Part shown: one piece after another, positions 49,264 to 58,005 of the stretch
Layout: every line of letters starts with the position of its first letter
How positions within the stretch are numbered: the first letter of the stretch is position 1
Assembly: GCA_030704225.1 (NCBI GenBank)
Contig: CP131915.1
Span: 1,984,001 to 2,048,000, forward strand
DNA: 64,000 nucleotides
Source: Kosakonia sp. H02
GTDB lineage: Bacteria; Pseudomonadota; Gammaproteobacteria; Enterobacterales; Enterobacteriaceae
Direction of reading: 5' to 3'
Notes under the pieces: generated by a model
The model's input: the letters and a program-made list of their open reading frames with translations, nothing else
The model's database searches: none
What the model was told of the DNA's origin: nothing
Made by a program: the position numbers and the translations under genes

Positions 49264-50417
49264 TCCAGCGAGAACTGCCAGCGCCGCTCAGCCTCATCGG
49301 ACAGATAGACCTTCTGCCACTGTAATGCCAGATCCAGGGCGCCAAGATGACGACGGAGTTCAGCGAAGCCCATATTGTTATGCTGCTGCAAATCCCGCTG
49401 CGCAATCAGGTTGAGATCGTACTGGTCGAGAATATCTTTCCAGTATGCCTGTACCAGTGCGCTGCGGCGGGGTTCCAGCCCGCCCGGTATCGGCTGCGCA
49501 CTGCCGTTGTAATGCCCTTCAAGCCGTAACGTCAGTTGGTTTTCTCCGGTCCAGGTCATCCCCGTAGCCACACGGTTTCGCCAGGCGACATCCCACTGGC
49601 TTTCCGGCAGCGTTTCCTGCCAGTTGTAAGGCTGGCGACCGCCCGCCCATTCGCCATAAATCAGCGTCGAACGGGTAAGCACCCGCGACAGGTTAACGCC
49701 AAATTGCGGCTTACGTTGCCGCTCCTGAAAAAGGAGGAACTGCGGGTTAAAATTCTCAGCAAAACGGTAGCTCGCGCTGAGCAACAGGCGTTCGCGCGGA
49801 TTGCTGGCATGCCAGTCCAGGCTGGCGCTGTGGTGATGTGTGCCGCCGCGGATTTCCGGCGACCACAACGCGGTGACGGACGCGTTGTCCCAAAAGTGTT
49901 GCAGCCGAACCATTGCATTTCCCTGCCGGTTAGTCCGTAGCGTTTCCGGGTCGGCAGAAGTAGCTGAACGTACGGTGCCGCGCCCGAGAAAGTCTGTTGG
50001 GTTGTAACCCAATGCCACACCGTAGCGGGTATTGATGCGTCCCATATCAAGCGTTGTACGCGACGTTAACTGATAACTCAGCCAGGCTTCGCGCAGTGTG
50101 TTGATATGACGCGTTTCGCTCAGTCTGTGACTAAAACGGCTATCGAGGCGGTTAGAGAGCCGCAGCCGCCAACCCTGCCTGAGTGTGGTATCCCAGCGCA
50201 TATCCAGCGAAAGCCGCTGTTCTTTGCTGGCATGCTGGTTGATGGCGCTGGCCGCTTCGAACAGCATATTTAGCGCCTTGTGCTGTTCGGTGCTAAATAC
50301 CGCGTTGTCCGCCACATCCAGCGCCGACAGCATATCCTCTTCTTGCGCCATCACCGGCAACGTATACAGCGCGGCAAATATCAGAAACCTGCAAAGGGAA
50401 ACGCGCGGGATGTTCAT
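49251..50417 (-). CDS. Outer-membrane beta-barrel protein of unknown function
   Basis: 388 residues from the ATG at 50417 (MNIPRVSLCRFLIFAALYTL, signal peptide ending at VMA). The mature part is dense in alternating aromatic/polar strands (RLRLSNRLDSRFSHRL, QFLLFQERQRKPQFGV) and ends in the terminal aromatic LDYWF, typical of proteins handed to the BAM complex. No TonB plug or porin signature. It overlaps the upstream LolA-like gene by 4 bases and is the last gene of a four-gene operon with an ABC transporter. Probably the outer-membrane partner of that system; substrate unknown. Confidence 0.7.
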   Translation of the reverse strand: MNIPRVSLCRFLIFAALYTLPVMAQEEDMLSALDVADNAVFSTEQHKALNMLFEAASAINQHASKEQRLSLDMRWDTTLRQGWRLRLSNRLDSRFSHRLSETRHINTLREAWLSYQLTSRTTLDMGRINTRYGVALGYNPTDFLGRGTVRSATSADPETLRTNRQGNAMVRLQHFWDNASVTALWSPEIRGGTHHHSASLDWHASNPRERLLLSASYRFAENFNPQFLLFQERQRKPQFGVNLSRVLTRSTLIYGEWAGGRQPYNWQETLPESQWDVAWRNRVATGMTWTGENQLTLRLEGHYNGSAQPIPGGLEPRRSALVQAYWKDILDQYDLNLIAQRDLQQHNNMGFAELRRHLGALDLALQWQKVYLSDEAERRWQFSLDYWF

Positions 50418-51205
50418 GGCGTGGTGTCCCGGAAATGGGGCAGAAAATCGCGTTGTAGCCAGGATTCCGGCACCTCGCGCCATTTGAAGTTCTCCTGGCG
50501 GAGCACGGTAACCCAGTGGGCGTTCACGCCATCAATGATGACGGCTTCGGTCGAGCGGATACCGCCCAGCATGGGTTCATAACGACGATAAAAGGTGGTT
50601 TTCAGTAAATTACCGTTCACGGCATAGAATTCCGCTTTACGGCTTTTAAAATCCGTTTTGTCGACCCACAAATCCATCGACGGATAGGCCGCGTCCGGGT
50701 TGCTTGCGACCAGATGCAGATGGTAGCAGTCGCGCATTTGCCGCTCGCCATCCTGGATTCGTTCTTCCCCAACCAGGCTTGCCTGATAATCCGCCGCCCA
50801 GTTTGCCGTCACCACGTCGCCGTTGGAGGCTTGTCCCATCAGCCGCTGCTGTGGCGAAATGGGCACGCTGGCCTGGCTTGTGGGATCGTAAAGCCAAAGA
50901 TCGCGGCCGCTTTTCAGCGTTAGCTTTCCTGCATCGCGCTGTGGGCTGATAAAACGCAACAGGCTGCGAAATTGCCCGCCGTTTGGCGTTACGCGCGAAT
51001 AGAGCATCAGTTTACTGGTTTCATGCTGTTTGCCATTTTTGTAGCTGATAAGCGTGGTCACCAGGCTAAAGGAGCGGTCCGGGTTGCGTACCGCGTCGCT
51101 TTTTTTCAGGATCTGCTGTGCATTAAGCCCGGCGGTTGCCGGTGCAGCGCACATCAGTAGTGCTGCCAGATATGCCGGTAGCAGGCTTTTTTTCCGTAGT
51201 GGCAT
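50414..51205 (-). CDS. LolA-like outer-membrane lipoprotein-sorting family protein
   Basis: 263 residues with a signal peptide (AALLMCAAPATA). The body resembles the TP0789-type LolA-like family (PF17131): SLVTTLISYKNGKQH, RDLWLYDPTSQASVPISPQQ, MGQASNGDVVTANWAADYQA, DLWVDKTDFKSRKAEFY. Such periplasmic proteins form an open beta half-barrel that can hold lipid chains and are often encoded beside LolCDE- or RND-type exporters. Here it sits between an FtsX-type permease and a beta-barrel protein, consistent with shuttling a lipidic cargo (inference). It is not LolA itself, which lies elsewhere in enterobacteria. Confidence 0.8.
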   Translation of the reverse strand: MPLRKKSLLPAYLAALLMCAAPATAGLNAQQILKKSDAVRNPDRSFSLVTTLISYKNGKQHETSKLMLYSRVTPNGGQFRSLLRFISPQRDAGKLTLKSGRDLWLYDPTSQASVPISPQQRLMGQASNGDVVTANWAADYQASLVGEERIQDGERQMRDCYHLHLVASNPDAAYPSMDLWVDKTDFKSRKAEFYAVNGNLLKTTFYRRYEPMLGGIRSTEAVIIDGVNAHWVTVLRQENFKWREVPESWLQRDFLPHFRDTTP

Positions 51206-51235
51206 CGGTTCGTCCTTGTTAATCAGAGAGATGCA

Positions 51236-52636
51236 TCAGATGTGGCGTAGTGCTTCAACAATCGAGACATTCGCTGCGCGTCGGGCTGGCCACCATGAAG
51301 AAAGGATGGTTACCAGCAACAGTGTGCCTACGACGCTTGCCAGCATGCGCCACTCTCCCCATAGAGTGATGCGAATGGGCAGTGGGGTGATCACGCCTGG
51401 CGGTTGCCAGGTCATCCCGGAGCGGTTGATGATGTACGCCAGCGCCAGCGCAAGAATGACGCCAGACAAGGAGCCAATAACGCCCAGTAGCGCGCCTTCG
51501 CTGATAAATAAACGCTGGATATCGCCGCGTTTAAGCCCCACCGCGCGCAGTGTGCCAATTTCCACCGTTCGTTCCATCACCGCCATACTCATGGTGTTGC
51601 CGACGGTGAACAGCGCAATGCACAAGATTAACGCCAGCAGGAATGTGAAGATTTTGTCAAACATGGCGAGGACCTGGTTATACAACGGCTGGAGCTGGCT
51701 AAAGTCATAAACCGCGAGCGGTTCACCCAACCGCGTATGGGTGAAGAGCTGTTGCAGGCGTGCCCGTGCGGCCTCGATTTGCGAGGTGCTATGCAGTTGC
51801 AAGAGAATTGACGTCACGCCAGGCGATTCCTGGCCAAAAAGCAGCTGCTGCGCTTGCCGCAGGTGAATGCTGACCATGCTGTCGTCCAGTTCGCGCACCT
51901 GCTGCGGTTGGGTTCCCGTCACATTGACGCGCACAATATTCGGCGCGCCAGTGGTGGATGCCGCCAATAATTCAATCTGCGAGCCACTGGCCGGAGGGCG
52001 CGCATCGTGCGCACTTTGCGAGAGTTGTAAGAGATCGTCGGGAAGGGTGCTGGCGCTGTTATTTTCCTTGGGAGGTAGACCGCAGGGCTGGTCTTTGACG
52101 AAATCACAGAGCAGTAGCAGGCGCGCAAGGCCGCTGCCAATCAGAGCCGTTTCTGGCGAGGTGCCCGTCAGCGGTTTGCGTACCGTCAGATCCGCGCCGA
52201 CGTGATATTCATCCCATTGATCCAGTTGCGCTTGCCCCACCGCTTCCGTGCCGTAAATCAGCACCGGTCGTGACGTTCCGACCGCGTAGTGTCCCGCAAG
52301 GCCAGCCAGTGATAATACCGGGGTGATAACGGTGAGCATCGGTTTCAGTACGGGATCACGTGTGATGCTATCGACCACTTCCTGATAATTATGAATGCTG
52401 TACTGGGCAGGATTGCTGGAGCCGTGCAGTAAATAGTCCCGCTGCTGGATTTGCAGATGGCCGCTGTCACGGACGAAGGTGGTTTGCAGGGTGTATTCAA
52501 TGGACTGGTTATAGCCGGCAAAAAGCAAGATCCCCACCGCCCCGACGATAATGGCGCACAGGGTAGAAAGCGTTCGGCTGCGGCTGCGCAACAAGTTACG
52601 CAGGGCGTGTTTCATTATGTTCGTTGTCTGCATCAT
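51236..52636 (-). CDS. ABC transporter permease, FtsX/MacB/LolC family
   Basis: 466 residues; ATG at 52636 or 52633 behind GAGGA. Topology is one N-terminal span (about 30-50, TLCAIIVGAVGILLFAGY), a periplasmic domain of about 270 residues (MacB_PCD-like, with one Cys pair in LLCDFVKDQPCG), then three C-terminal spans with FtsX motifs (MAVMERTVEIGTLRAVGLKR, SEGALLGVIGSLSGV). Only one permease gene is present, so it should act as a homodimer with the adjacent ATPase. Confidence 0.88.
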   Translation of the reverse strand: MMQTTNIMKHALRNLLRSRSRTLSTLCAIIVGAVGILLFAGYNQSIEYTLQTTFVRDSGHLQIQQRDYLLHGSSNPAQYSIHNYQEVVDSITRDPVLKPMLTVITPVLSLAGLAGHYAVGTSRPVLIYGTEAVGQAQLDQWDEYHVGADLTVRKPLTGTSPETALIGSGLARLLLLCDFVKDQPCGLPPKENNSASTLPDDLLQLSQSAHDARPPASGSQIELLAASTTGAPNIVRVNVTGTQPQQVRELDDSMVSIHLRQAQQLLFGQESPGVTSILLQLHSTSQIEAARARLQQLFTHTRLGEPLAVYDFSQLQPLYNQVLAMFDKIFTFLLALILCIALFTVGNTMSMAVMERTVEIGTLRAVGLKRGDIQRLFISEGALLGVIGSLSGVILALALAYIINRSGMTWQPPGVITPLPIRITLWGEWRMLASVVGTLLLVTILSSWWPARRAANVSIVEALRHI

Positions 52637-52643
52637 GTGTTCC

Positions 52644-53327
52644 TCACATTGCATTCGGGCGCGTGACATGCCCGTCATGAACAACGTACAAATCATCGGC
52701 TGCGGCGATCACCTGCGGGTCGTGGGAAGAAAAAACGACCGTGACGGCGTATTCGCGCTGTAAACGTCGCAGAAGCTGCAAAATGGCCGCGCCGGTTTTG
52801 CTGTCAAGATTCGCGGTGGGTTCGTCGGCCACGATTAGCGCAGGGCGATGAATCAGTGCTCTGGCAATAGCGACCCGCTGGCGTTGCCCACCGGAGAGCT
52901 GGTTGGGCAGCGAATCGGCTTTATGACCAAGTCCGACATTTTCAAGCATTTCTTCAACGGCTTTCTTACGGTATGCGGCGCTTTGACGCTGTATCAGGAG
53001 AGGGATTTCAACATTTTCGCGCACTGTCAGCACCGGTATCAGATTGAAGTTCTGAAAGATGAAACCCAGGTGGCGTGCACGAAATGTACTGCTTTGGTCG
53101 TCATCAAGCCCGGTGATTTCGCCGCCGGCGATCAACAGGCGTCCGCTGTCGGGTTTATCAATACCACCAATTAAATTCAGGAGCGTCGTTTTGCCACTGC
53201 CTGATTGGCCGGACAAGACGGTAAAACGTTCTGGTGCAATGTTAAGCGTGACCTCTTTAAGTGCCTCAACCCACACCTGGCCCAGTAAATATCTTTTACT
53301 GATGCCCTCCATTTCTACGGCCCACAT
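52644..53327 (-). CDS. ABC transporter ATP-binding protein, LolD/MacB-like
   Basis: 227 residues. Walker A GQSGSGKTT, Q loop in FIFQNFNLIPVLTVREN, signature LSGGQRQRVAIARALIHRP, Walker B ALIVADEPTANLD and His switch (FSSHDPQV) are complete. The NLIPVLTVRENVEIPLL segment is typical of the LolD/MacB branch. First gene of the operon that continues with the permease seven bases on, the LolA-like protein and the beta-barrel. Confidence 0.92.
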   Translation of the reverse strand: MWAVEMEGISKRYLLGQVWVEALKEVTLNIAPERFTVLSGQSGSGKTTLLNLIGGIDKPDSGRLLIAGGEITGLDDDQSSTFRARHLGFIFQNFNLIPVLTVRENVEIPLLIQRQSAAYRKKAVEEMLENVGLGHKADSLPNQLSGGQRQRVAIARALIHRPALIVADEPTANLDSKTGAAILQLLRRLQREYAVTVVFSSHDPQVIAAADDLYVVHDGHVTRPNAM

Positions 53328-53452
53328 CGTTCTCTATTCCTTAGAGTTAGTTCCTGTCGCCCGCGGATTCTAAAATAGGGTGTTGGGTAATGGATGGGGA
53401 ATAAGGGTGCTCGTGTATTAGAAATGTCTGTTTTTAGCGGCTGGGTACCGGC
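53328..53452. other. Gap between ABC operon promoter side and tsx terminator
   Basis: 125 bases. It should hold the promoter of the reverse-strand ABC operon. No clear operator was seen. Confidence 0.3.
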
Positions 53453-53478
53453 AAAAAAAAGCCGACCATCGGGTCGGC
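53453..53478 (-). terminator. Terminator after tsx
   Basis: Perfect 7-bp stem GCCGACC (53461-53467) / GGTCGGC (53472-53478) with a 4-base loop; read on the - strand it ends in eight T. Confidence 0.9.
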
Positions 53479-53496
53479 TCCTGGCATGAAAGGGGA

Positions 53497-54381
53497 TTAG
53501 AAGTTGTAACCCACGACCAGGTAACCACCCCAGCCAGTAGAACGGACGCTAAAGTCACCATTGCCGAAGTTCAGGCTGGCGTCGTCATTCCACTGACCAC
53601 CGTTATGCCAGTAACGGGCAACAACGGAATAGTGCCAGTGATCGTAGCTCAGAGAGAGAATGTGGCTGGAGGCGATGGAATCGTTGGTACGGGTTTTGAT
53701 GCCATTGTTGGCGAAGCCGCCTTTATCACCGAGATCGGAACCCCAGTCAAAGTTGGTGAAGCCGATATAGCTCAGGTTGCCGCCCCACAGAGAAGTGATC
53801 GGCACAAAGTATTTCACTTTGAAACGGTAGCCATCCCAGTCATTTTCATTCTGCGCGCCATAGTTCTGCCACTGGTATTTTGCATAGACGTTCAGAGACA
53901 GGCTCATCGGCAGACCGGTGTCGATATCGGTGCCCAGACCCATATACCAGGTGCTCTGGCGGCCTGACTTATTGCGACCCATGTCGTAGATGTAGTTGTT
54001 CGCGAAGTACCACTCTTTGAACGGGCCAAAGCTCAGATCGGCACCGGTCAGTTTATCAATGGAGAAACGCGGCTCGATTTCCATAAACAGCGGGGAACCA
54101 TGGTTCCAGATACCCTGCGCGCCGCTGTTACCGCCAAAGAACACCGGTGCATCCAGGTAACCATAGAAGTCGAACCACTCTTTTTTGGCGAACGCTTCGT
54201 ATTCGAGGTAGGTGTCGTTGCGAATGGTCGGTCCGAAACGGGTGTGGTAGCTGCCAACGACGTTGACGCTCTGGTGCCACCAGTCGGAAACAAATTCAGG
54301 ATTGCTGGTTTCCGCTGCGCTTGCAGTGAAAGATGCGGTGAACGCCAGTGCGGCACCGGCTGCGAGGATTGTTTTTTTCAT
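53497..54381 (-). CDS. tsx: Nucleoside-specific outer-membrane channel Tsx
   Basis: 294 residues, E. coli length, from the ATG at 54381 (MKKTILAAGAALAFTASFT); an ATG one codon upstream is an alternative. Signal peptide ending ASA, then a 12-strand beta-barrel with highly conserved stretches (WWHQSVNVVGSYHTRFGP, GTDIDTGLPMSLSLNVYAKY) and the terminal GYLVVGYNF. It lets nucleosides and deoxynucleosides cross the outer membrane and is a receptor for phage T6 and colicin K in E. coli. Promoter region holds a PurR-like operator. Confidence 0.97.
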   Translation of the reverse strand: MKKTILAAGAALAFTASFTASAAETSNPEFVSDWWHQSVNVVGSYHTRFGPTIRNDTYLEYEAFAKKEWFDFYGYLDAPVFFGGNSGAQGIWNHGSPLFMEIEPRFSIDKLTGADLSFGPFKEWYFANNYIYDMGRNKSGRQSTWYMGLGTDIDTGLPMSLSLNVYAKYQWQNYGAQNENDWDGYRFKVKYFVPITSLWGGNLSYIGFTNFDWGSDLGDKGGFANNGIKTRTNDSIASSHILSLSYDHWHYSVVARYWHNGGQWNDDASLNFGNGDFSVRSTGWGGYLVVGYNF

Positions 54382-54530
54382 CATTAAGCCACTGATAAGA
54401 GATCCCAGACGGGAGTGAAAGAAAGCACGCATTAGGTTTCTAAATGTTTCATATTTCTGCGCGCCTATTATAAGTATCCGCGCTCACAAAAATATGTGTT
54501 GTTTCACATTATTGACACATACGTAATCGA

Positions 54531-54546
54531 TTGCGTTCACGTTTGC
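54531..54546 (-). promoter_or_regulatory. PurR-like operator upstream of tsx
   Basis: Read on the - strand the site is ACGCAATCGATTACGT, which fits the PurR consensus ANGCAANCGNTTNCNT at every fixed position. A second, poorer match (ACGCAAACGT core) overlaps just upstream at about 54540-54556. Control of a nucleoside channel by the purine repressor is plausible and matches its regulation in E. coli. Confidence 0.65.
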
Positions 54547-54646
54547 GTGTAATAAGCGGGGCGATTGTACTGGCATTTGTCTGCAATGCCAATTCACGAA
54601 TGTGATGAATAAAAGGCGAGAGAAAAGAAAAAACGTTACAAAGCGC

Positions 54647-54670
54647 AAGAAAGGGCGACAACGTCGCCCT
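54647..54670 (-). terminator. Terminator after yajI
   Basis: Perfect 8-bp stem AGGGCGAC (54652-54659) / GTCGCCCT (54663-54670), loop 3 bases; on the - strand it is followed by the short run TTCTT, so strength is moderate. Confidence 0.6.
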
Positions 54671-54678
54671 GGGAGGCG

Positions 54679-55221
54679 TTACTGCACAATGGCTGGCTGG
54701 ATGTCGTGAATACGCACAAAGCCTAACTGATCCGGCGTGATGCCGTTGAGCTGAAGCGGAACATCCACATCGCTTGGTGCCAGCGTGCTGGCAGGGGCAT
54801 TAATCAGCTGATTTTGCACATTCACTTCCTGGTAATTTTCCGTGGTGCCCTGAAGCTGCCCATATTCCACCGTACCGCTAAAGGCCGGTAACGGATCGTT
54901 GGACTCGCCCTGAATTCGCAACACGACGCGGGTGCCGTTGGCGTTTGGTGCAATGTCTTTTAGCGACATGCGCAACATGCCGATTTGGCTGTTCAGGCGA
55001 GCGGGGGTATTCGCGCCCGGTAACAGATAAACGCCGCTGCCGGATTTGGCATTCAGCGTGTTTTGCTGGGTGATTTTCACCGTTTCCTGGTTCAGCTTGC
55101 TCATCTCTTTATTGAGCGTGCTGACGCTTTGATGTAACTGGCGGACTTCGCTTTGCTGGGCGCAGGCACTGAGGGTAAAAAGGCTTCCCAGTAAGAGTAT
55201 TCTTAGGTAACGTCTTGTCAT
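54679..55221 (-). CDS. yajI: Lipoprotein YajI
   Basis: 180 residues from the ATG at 55221 (MTRRYLRILLLGSLFTLSAC), with lipobox Cys20; the frame is open to 55284 without conservation. A short coiled coil (VSTLNKEMSKLNQETVKI) precedes a beta domain with GVYLLPGANTPARLNSQIG. DUF3251 family, function unknown; one residue longer than E. coli YajI. Confidence 0.93.
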   Translation of the reverse strand: MTRRYLRILLLGSLFTLSACAQQSEVRQLHQSVSTLNKEMSKLNQETVKITQQNTLNAKSGSGVYLLPGANTPARLNSQIGMLRMSLKDIAPNANGTRVVLRIQGESNDPLPAFSGTVEYGQLQGTTENYQEVNVQNQLINAPASTLAPSDVDVPLQLNGITPDQLGFVRIHDIQPAIVQ

Positions 55222-55373
55222 TGCGTCTGTTTCCCTGAAGATGAGGAGTGCTGTAATGGTAGATCGCAACGGCGCGGTTGCCATCGATCCAATGTCTTAA
55301 AATGCTCTGCCTTTGTTGTCATGCCAGTCCAGGTTAAAATAGATTTCAGTTAACTCTCACGTCAGGACCCCGT

Positions 55374-55823
55374 ATGCATTGCCCATTCTGTTTCGCCGTG
55401 GATACCAAAGTAATCGATTCTCGTCTGGTGAGCGAAGGTTCATCCGTTCGTCGTCGCCGGCAGTGTCTGGTTTGTAATGAGCGTTTTACCACCTTTGAAG
55501 TGGCAGAGCTTGTCATGCCGCGCGTGGTGAAAAGCAATGATGTGCGTGAACCGTTCAATGAAGACAAGCTGCGTAGCGGCATGTTGAAAGCGCTGGAAAA
55601 GCGCCCGGTCAGCGCCGATGACGTGGAAATGGCGTTAAATCATATTAAATCGCAACTTCGCGCAACCGGTGAACGTGAAGTGCCGAGTAAGATGATCGGC
55701 AATCTGGTGATGGAACAGCTGAAAAAGCTCGATAAAGTGGCCTACGTACGCTTTGCTTCCGTCTACCGCAGCTTTGAAGATATCCGCGAGTTTGGTGAAG
55801 AGATCGCGCGGTTACAGGACTAA
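55374..55823 (+). CDS. nrdR: Transcriptional repressor NrdR
   Basis: 149 residues. N-terminal zinc ribbon (CPFC at 3-6 and CLVC near 31-34, followed by NERFTTFE), then an ATP-cone domain (VVKSNDVREPFNEDKL) that senses ATP/dATP. Represses ribonucleotide reductase operons. Starts the nrdR-ribD-ribH-nusB cluster; ribD begins 3 bases after its stop. Confidence 0.97.
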   Translation: MHCPFCFAVDTKVIDSRLVSEGSSVRRRRQCLVCNERFTTFEVAELVMPRVVKSNDVREPFNEDKLRSGMLKALEKRPVSADDVEMALNHIKSQLRATGEREVPSKMIGNLVMEQLKKLDKVAYVRFASVYRSFEDIREFGEEIARLQD

Positions 55824-55825
55824 TC

Positions 55826-56929
55826 ATGCAGGACGAAATGTACATGGCGCGGGCGCTGAAACTGGCGCAGCGCGGGCGTTTTACCACCCATCCGAACCCT
55901 CGCGTCGGCTGTGTCATTGTTAACGATGGCGAAATTGTCGGCGAAGGTTTTCACTACCGCGCCGGTGAACCTCACGCAGAAGTACATGCGCTGCGCATGG
56001 CGGGCGATCGCGCGCGCGGCGCGACGGCGTACGTGACGCTGGAGCCGTGCAGCCATCACGGGCGCACACCGCCATGTTGCGACGCGCTGATTGCCGCCGG
56101 TGTCGCGCGCGTGGTCGCCGCGATGCAGGATCCGAATCCGCAGGTAGCCGGGCGCGGTTTATATCGTCTGCAACAAGCCGGTATCGATGTCAGCCACGGC
56201 CTGATGATGAGCGAGGCCGAAGCGCTGAATAAAGGTTTCCTCAAACGTATGCGGACCGGCTTTCCGTATGTGCAGCTCAAACTGGGCGCGTCGTTAGATG
56301 GCCGAACGGCGATGGCGAACGGCGAAAGCCAGTGGATTACCTCCCCGCAGGCGCGTCGCGATGTGCAGCTGCTGCGGGCGCAAAGCCATGCGATCCTCAG
56401 TAGCAGCGCAACGGTACTGGCGGACGATCCTGCGCTGACGGTGCGCTGGGATGAGTTAAATGCCGACACCCAGGCGCTCTATCCGCAAGAAAATGTGCGT
56501 CAGCCGGTGCGCATTATCATCGACAGCCAGAACCGCGTGACGCCACAGCATCAATTGGTCGGTCTGCCGGGTGAAACCTGGTTTGCCCGCACCAAAGCTG
56601 ACGATCGCGCCTGGCCTGAGGGTGTGCGCGACATTATCGTGCCGGAACACAATGGTCATGCCGATCTGGTGATGCTGATGATGCTGCTGGGTAAAGCGCA
56701 AATTAACAGCGTATGGGTTGAAGCGGGCGCAAACCTTGCCGGGGCATTATTGCAGGCAGGCCTGGTGGATGAGCTGATTGTTTATCTCGCGCCTACACTG
56801 TTAAGTAGCGATGCGCGCGGGCTGTGTGTTCTGCCGGGTTTGTCGTCGCTTGCCGATGCCCCGCACTTTAAATTCAATGAGATACGCCAGGTTGGCCCGG
56901 ACGTTTGCCTGCATCTCACTCACGCGTGA
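55826..56929 (+). CDS. ribD: Riboflavin biosynthesis bifunctional deaminase/reductase RibD
   Basis: 367 residues (E. coli 367). N-terminal deaminase with the zinc motif HAEVHAL and PCSHHGRTPPC, C-terminal reductase (about 147-367, VQLKLGASLDGRTAMANGES, VEAGANLAGALLQAGLVDE). It carries out the second and third steps from GTP to riboflavin. ATG start shortly after nrdR. Confidence 0.97.
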   Translation: MQDEMYMARALKLAQRGRFTTHPNPRVGCVIVNDGEIVGEGFHYRAGEPHAEVHALRMAGDRARGATAYVTLEPCSHHGRTPPCCDALIAAGVARVVAAMQDPNPQVAGRGLYRLQQAGIDVSHGLMMSEAEALNKGFLKRMRTGFPYVQLKLGASLDGRTAMANGESQWITSPQARRDVQLLRAQSHAILSSSATVLADDPALTVRWDELNADTQALYPQENVRQPVRIIIDSQNRVTPQHQLVGLPGETWFARTKADDRAWPEGVRDIIVPEHNGHADLVMLMMLLGKAQINSVWVEAGANLAGALLQAGLVDELIVYLAPTLLSSDARGLCVLPGLSSLADAPHFKFNEIRQVGPDVCLHLTHA

Positions 56930-57018
56930 GGCCTGCTGTAAAAGGGGAGCAGCGCGTAAAATATTATGCTAAAATCCGCCCCCCTGCGGGGTCCGAACTG
57001 AACTTGTGAAGGAAGTGT

Positions 57019-57489
57019 ATGAACATTATTGAAGCCAACGTTGCTGCTCCGGACGCTCGCGTCGCCATCACCATTGCGCGTTTCAACAACTTTATTAATG
57101 ACAGCCTGCTCGAAGGCGCAGTCGATGCGCTGAAACGCATTGGTCAGGTGCCGGATAACAACATCACCGTTGTCTGGGTTCCGGGGGCTTACGAGCTGCC
57201 GCTGGCGGCTGGCGCACTGGCGAAAACCGGTAAATACGACGCCGTGATTGCCCTGGGTACCGTGATTCGTGGCGGTACTGCGCATTTTGAATATGTTGCC
57301 GGTGGCGCAAGCAATGGCCTGGCGCATGTCGCTCAGGAGAGCGAAATCCCGGTTGCCTTCGGCGTGCTCACCACAGAAAGTATTGAACAAGCCATCGAAC
57401 GCGCTGGCACTAAAGCCGGTAATAAAGGTGCAGAAGCCGCACTGACCGCGCTTGAAATGATTAATGTATTGAAAGCCATTAGGGCTTGA
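57019..57489 (+). CDS. ribH: 6,7-dimethyl-8-ribityllumazine synthase
   Basis: 156 residues (ribE in E. coli nomenclature). Condenses 5-amino-6-ribitylamino-uracil with dihydroxybutanone phosphate in 60-mer capsids. Active-site segments RFNNFINDSLLEGA, VPGAYELPLAA, GTVIRGGTAHFEYVA and SNGLAHV are intact. A promoter-like TATGCTAAAAT lies in the 89-base gap after ribD. Confidence 0.97.
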   Translation: MNIIEANVAAPDARVAITIARFNNFINDSLLEGAVDALKRIGQVPDNNITVVWVPGAYELPLAAGALAKTGKYDAVIALGTVIRGGTAHFEYVAGGASNGLAHVAQESEIPVAFGVLTTESIEQAIERAGTKAGNKGAEAALTALEMINVLKAIRA

Positions 57490-57508
57490 TTTTAGTAAGG
57501 GGAATTCC

Positions 57509-57928
57509 GTGAAACCTGCTGCTCGTCGCCGCGCCCGTGAGTGTGCCGTCCAGGCGCTCTACTCCTGGCAGTTGTCCCAGAACGACATCACTGATGTTGA
57601 ATACCAGTTCCTGGCGGAACAAGACGTGAAAGATGTTGACGTCGCGTACTTCCGTGAACTGTTGAACGGGGTGGCGACTAATAGCGCATATCTCGATGGC
57701 TTGATGAAGCCATACCTGTCCCGCCTGCTGGAAGAGTTGGGCCAGGTAGAGAAAGCGGTGTTGCGTATTGCACTGTTCGAACTGTCTAAGCGTGCTGATG
57801 TGCCGTACAAAGTGGCCATCAACGAAGCTATCGAACTGGCTAAAACCTTTGGCGCTGAAGACAGCCATAAGTTTGTCAACGGCGTGCTGGATAAAGCCGC
57901 TCCTGCGATCCGTCCCAACAAGAAGTGA
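57509..57928 (+). CDS. nusB: Transcription antitermination factor NusB
   Basis: 139 residues from a GTG start (KPAARRRARECAVQALYSWQ). All-helical RNA-binding protein that with NusE binds boxA in rRNA operons. Basic N-terminus and the C-terminal VAINEAIELAKTFGAEDSHK FVNGVLDK segments are fully conserved. 20 bases after ribH. Confidence 0.97.
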   Translation: MKPAARRRARECAVQALYSWQLSQNDITDVEYQFLAEQDVKDVDVAYFRELLNGVATNSAYLDGLMKPYLSRLLEELGQVEKAVLRIALFELSKRADVPYKVAINEAIELAKTFGAEDSHKFVNGVLDKAAPAIRPNKK

Positions 57929-57933
57929 TCCGC

Positions 57934-57987
57934 AAGCCGGAGGCGGACGTTGCTCTGAGCGCGTCCGCCCCGGCTTTTTTCTTTTTT
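57934..57987 (+). terminator. Terminator between nusB and thiL
   Basis: Long stem AAGCCGG-A-GGCGGACG (57934-57949) pairing with CGTCCGCC-CCGGCTT (57962-57976) with one bulged A, then TTTTTTC and TTTTTT. Confidence 0.85.
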
Positions 57988-58005
57988 GCTACAGAGGAAT
58001 AACGT

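Noticed and set aside
32128..53452. Classical genomic-island signs (integrase, tRNA, direct repeats)
   Set aside because: Looked for at both edges of the accessory block; no integrase, tRNA gene or att-like repeat was seen, so transfer is inferred only from gene content and missing yajD.
54490..54520. CRP site upstream of tsx
   Set aside because: TGTG and CACA half-sites near 54496 are two bases too close together for a CRP consensus site.
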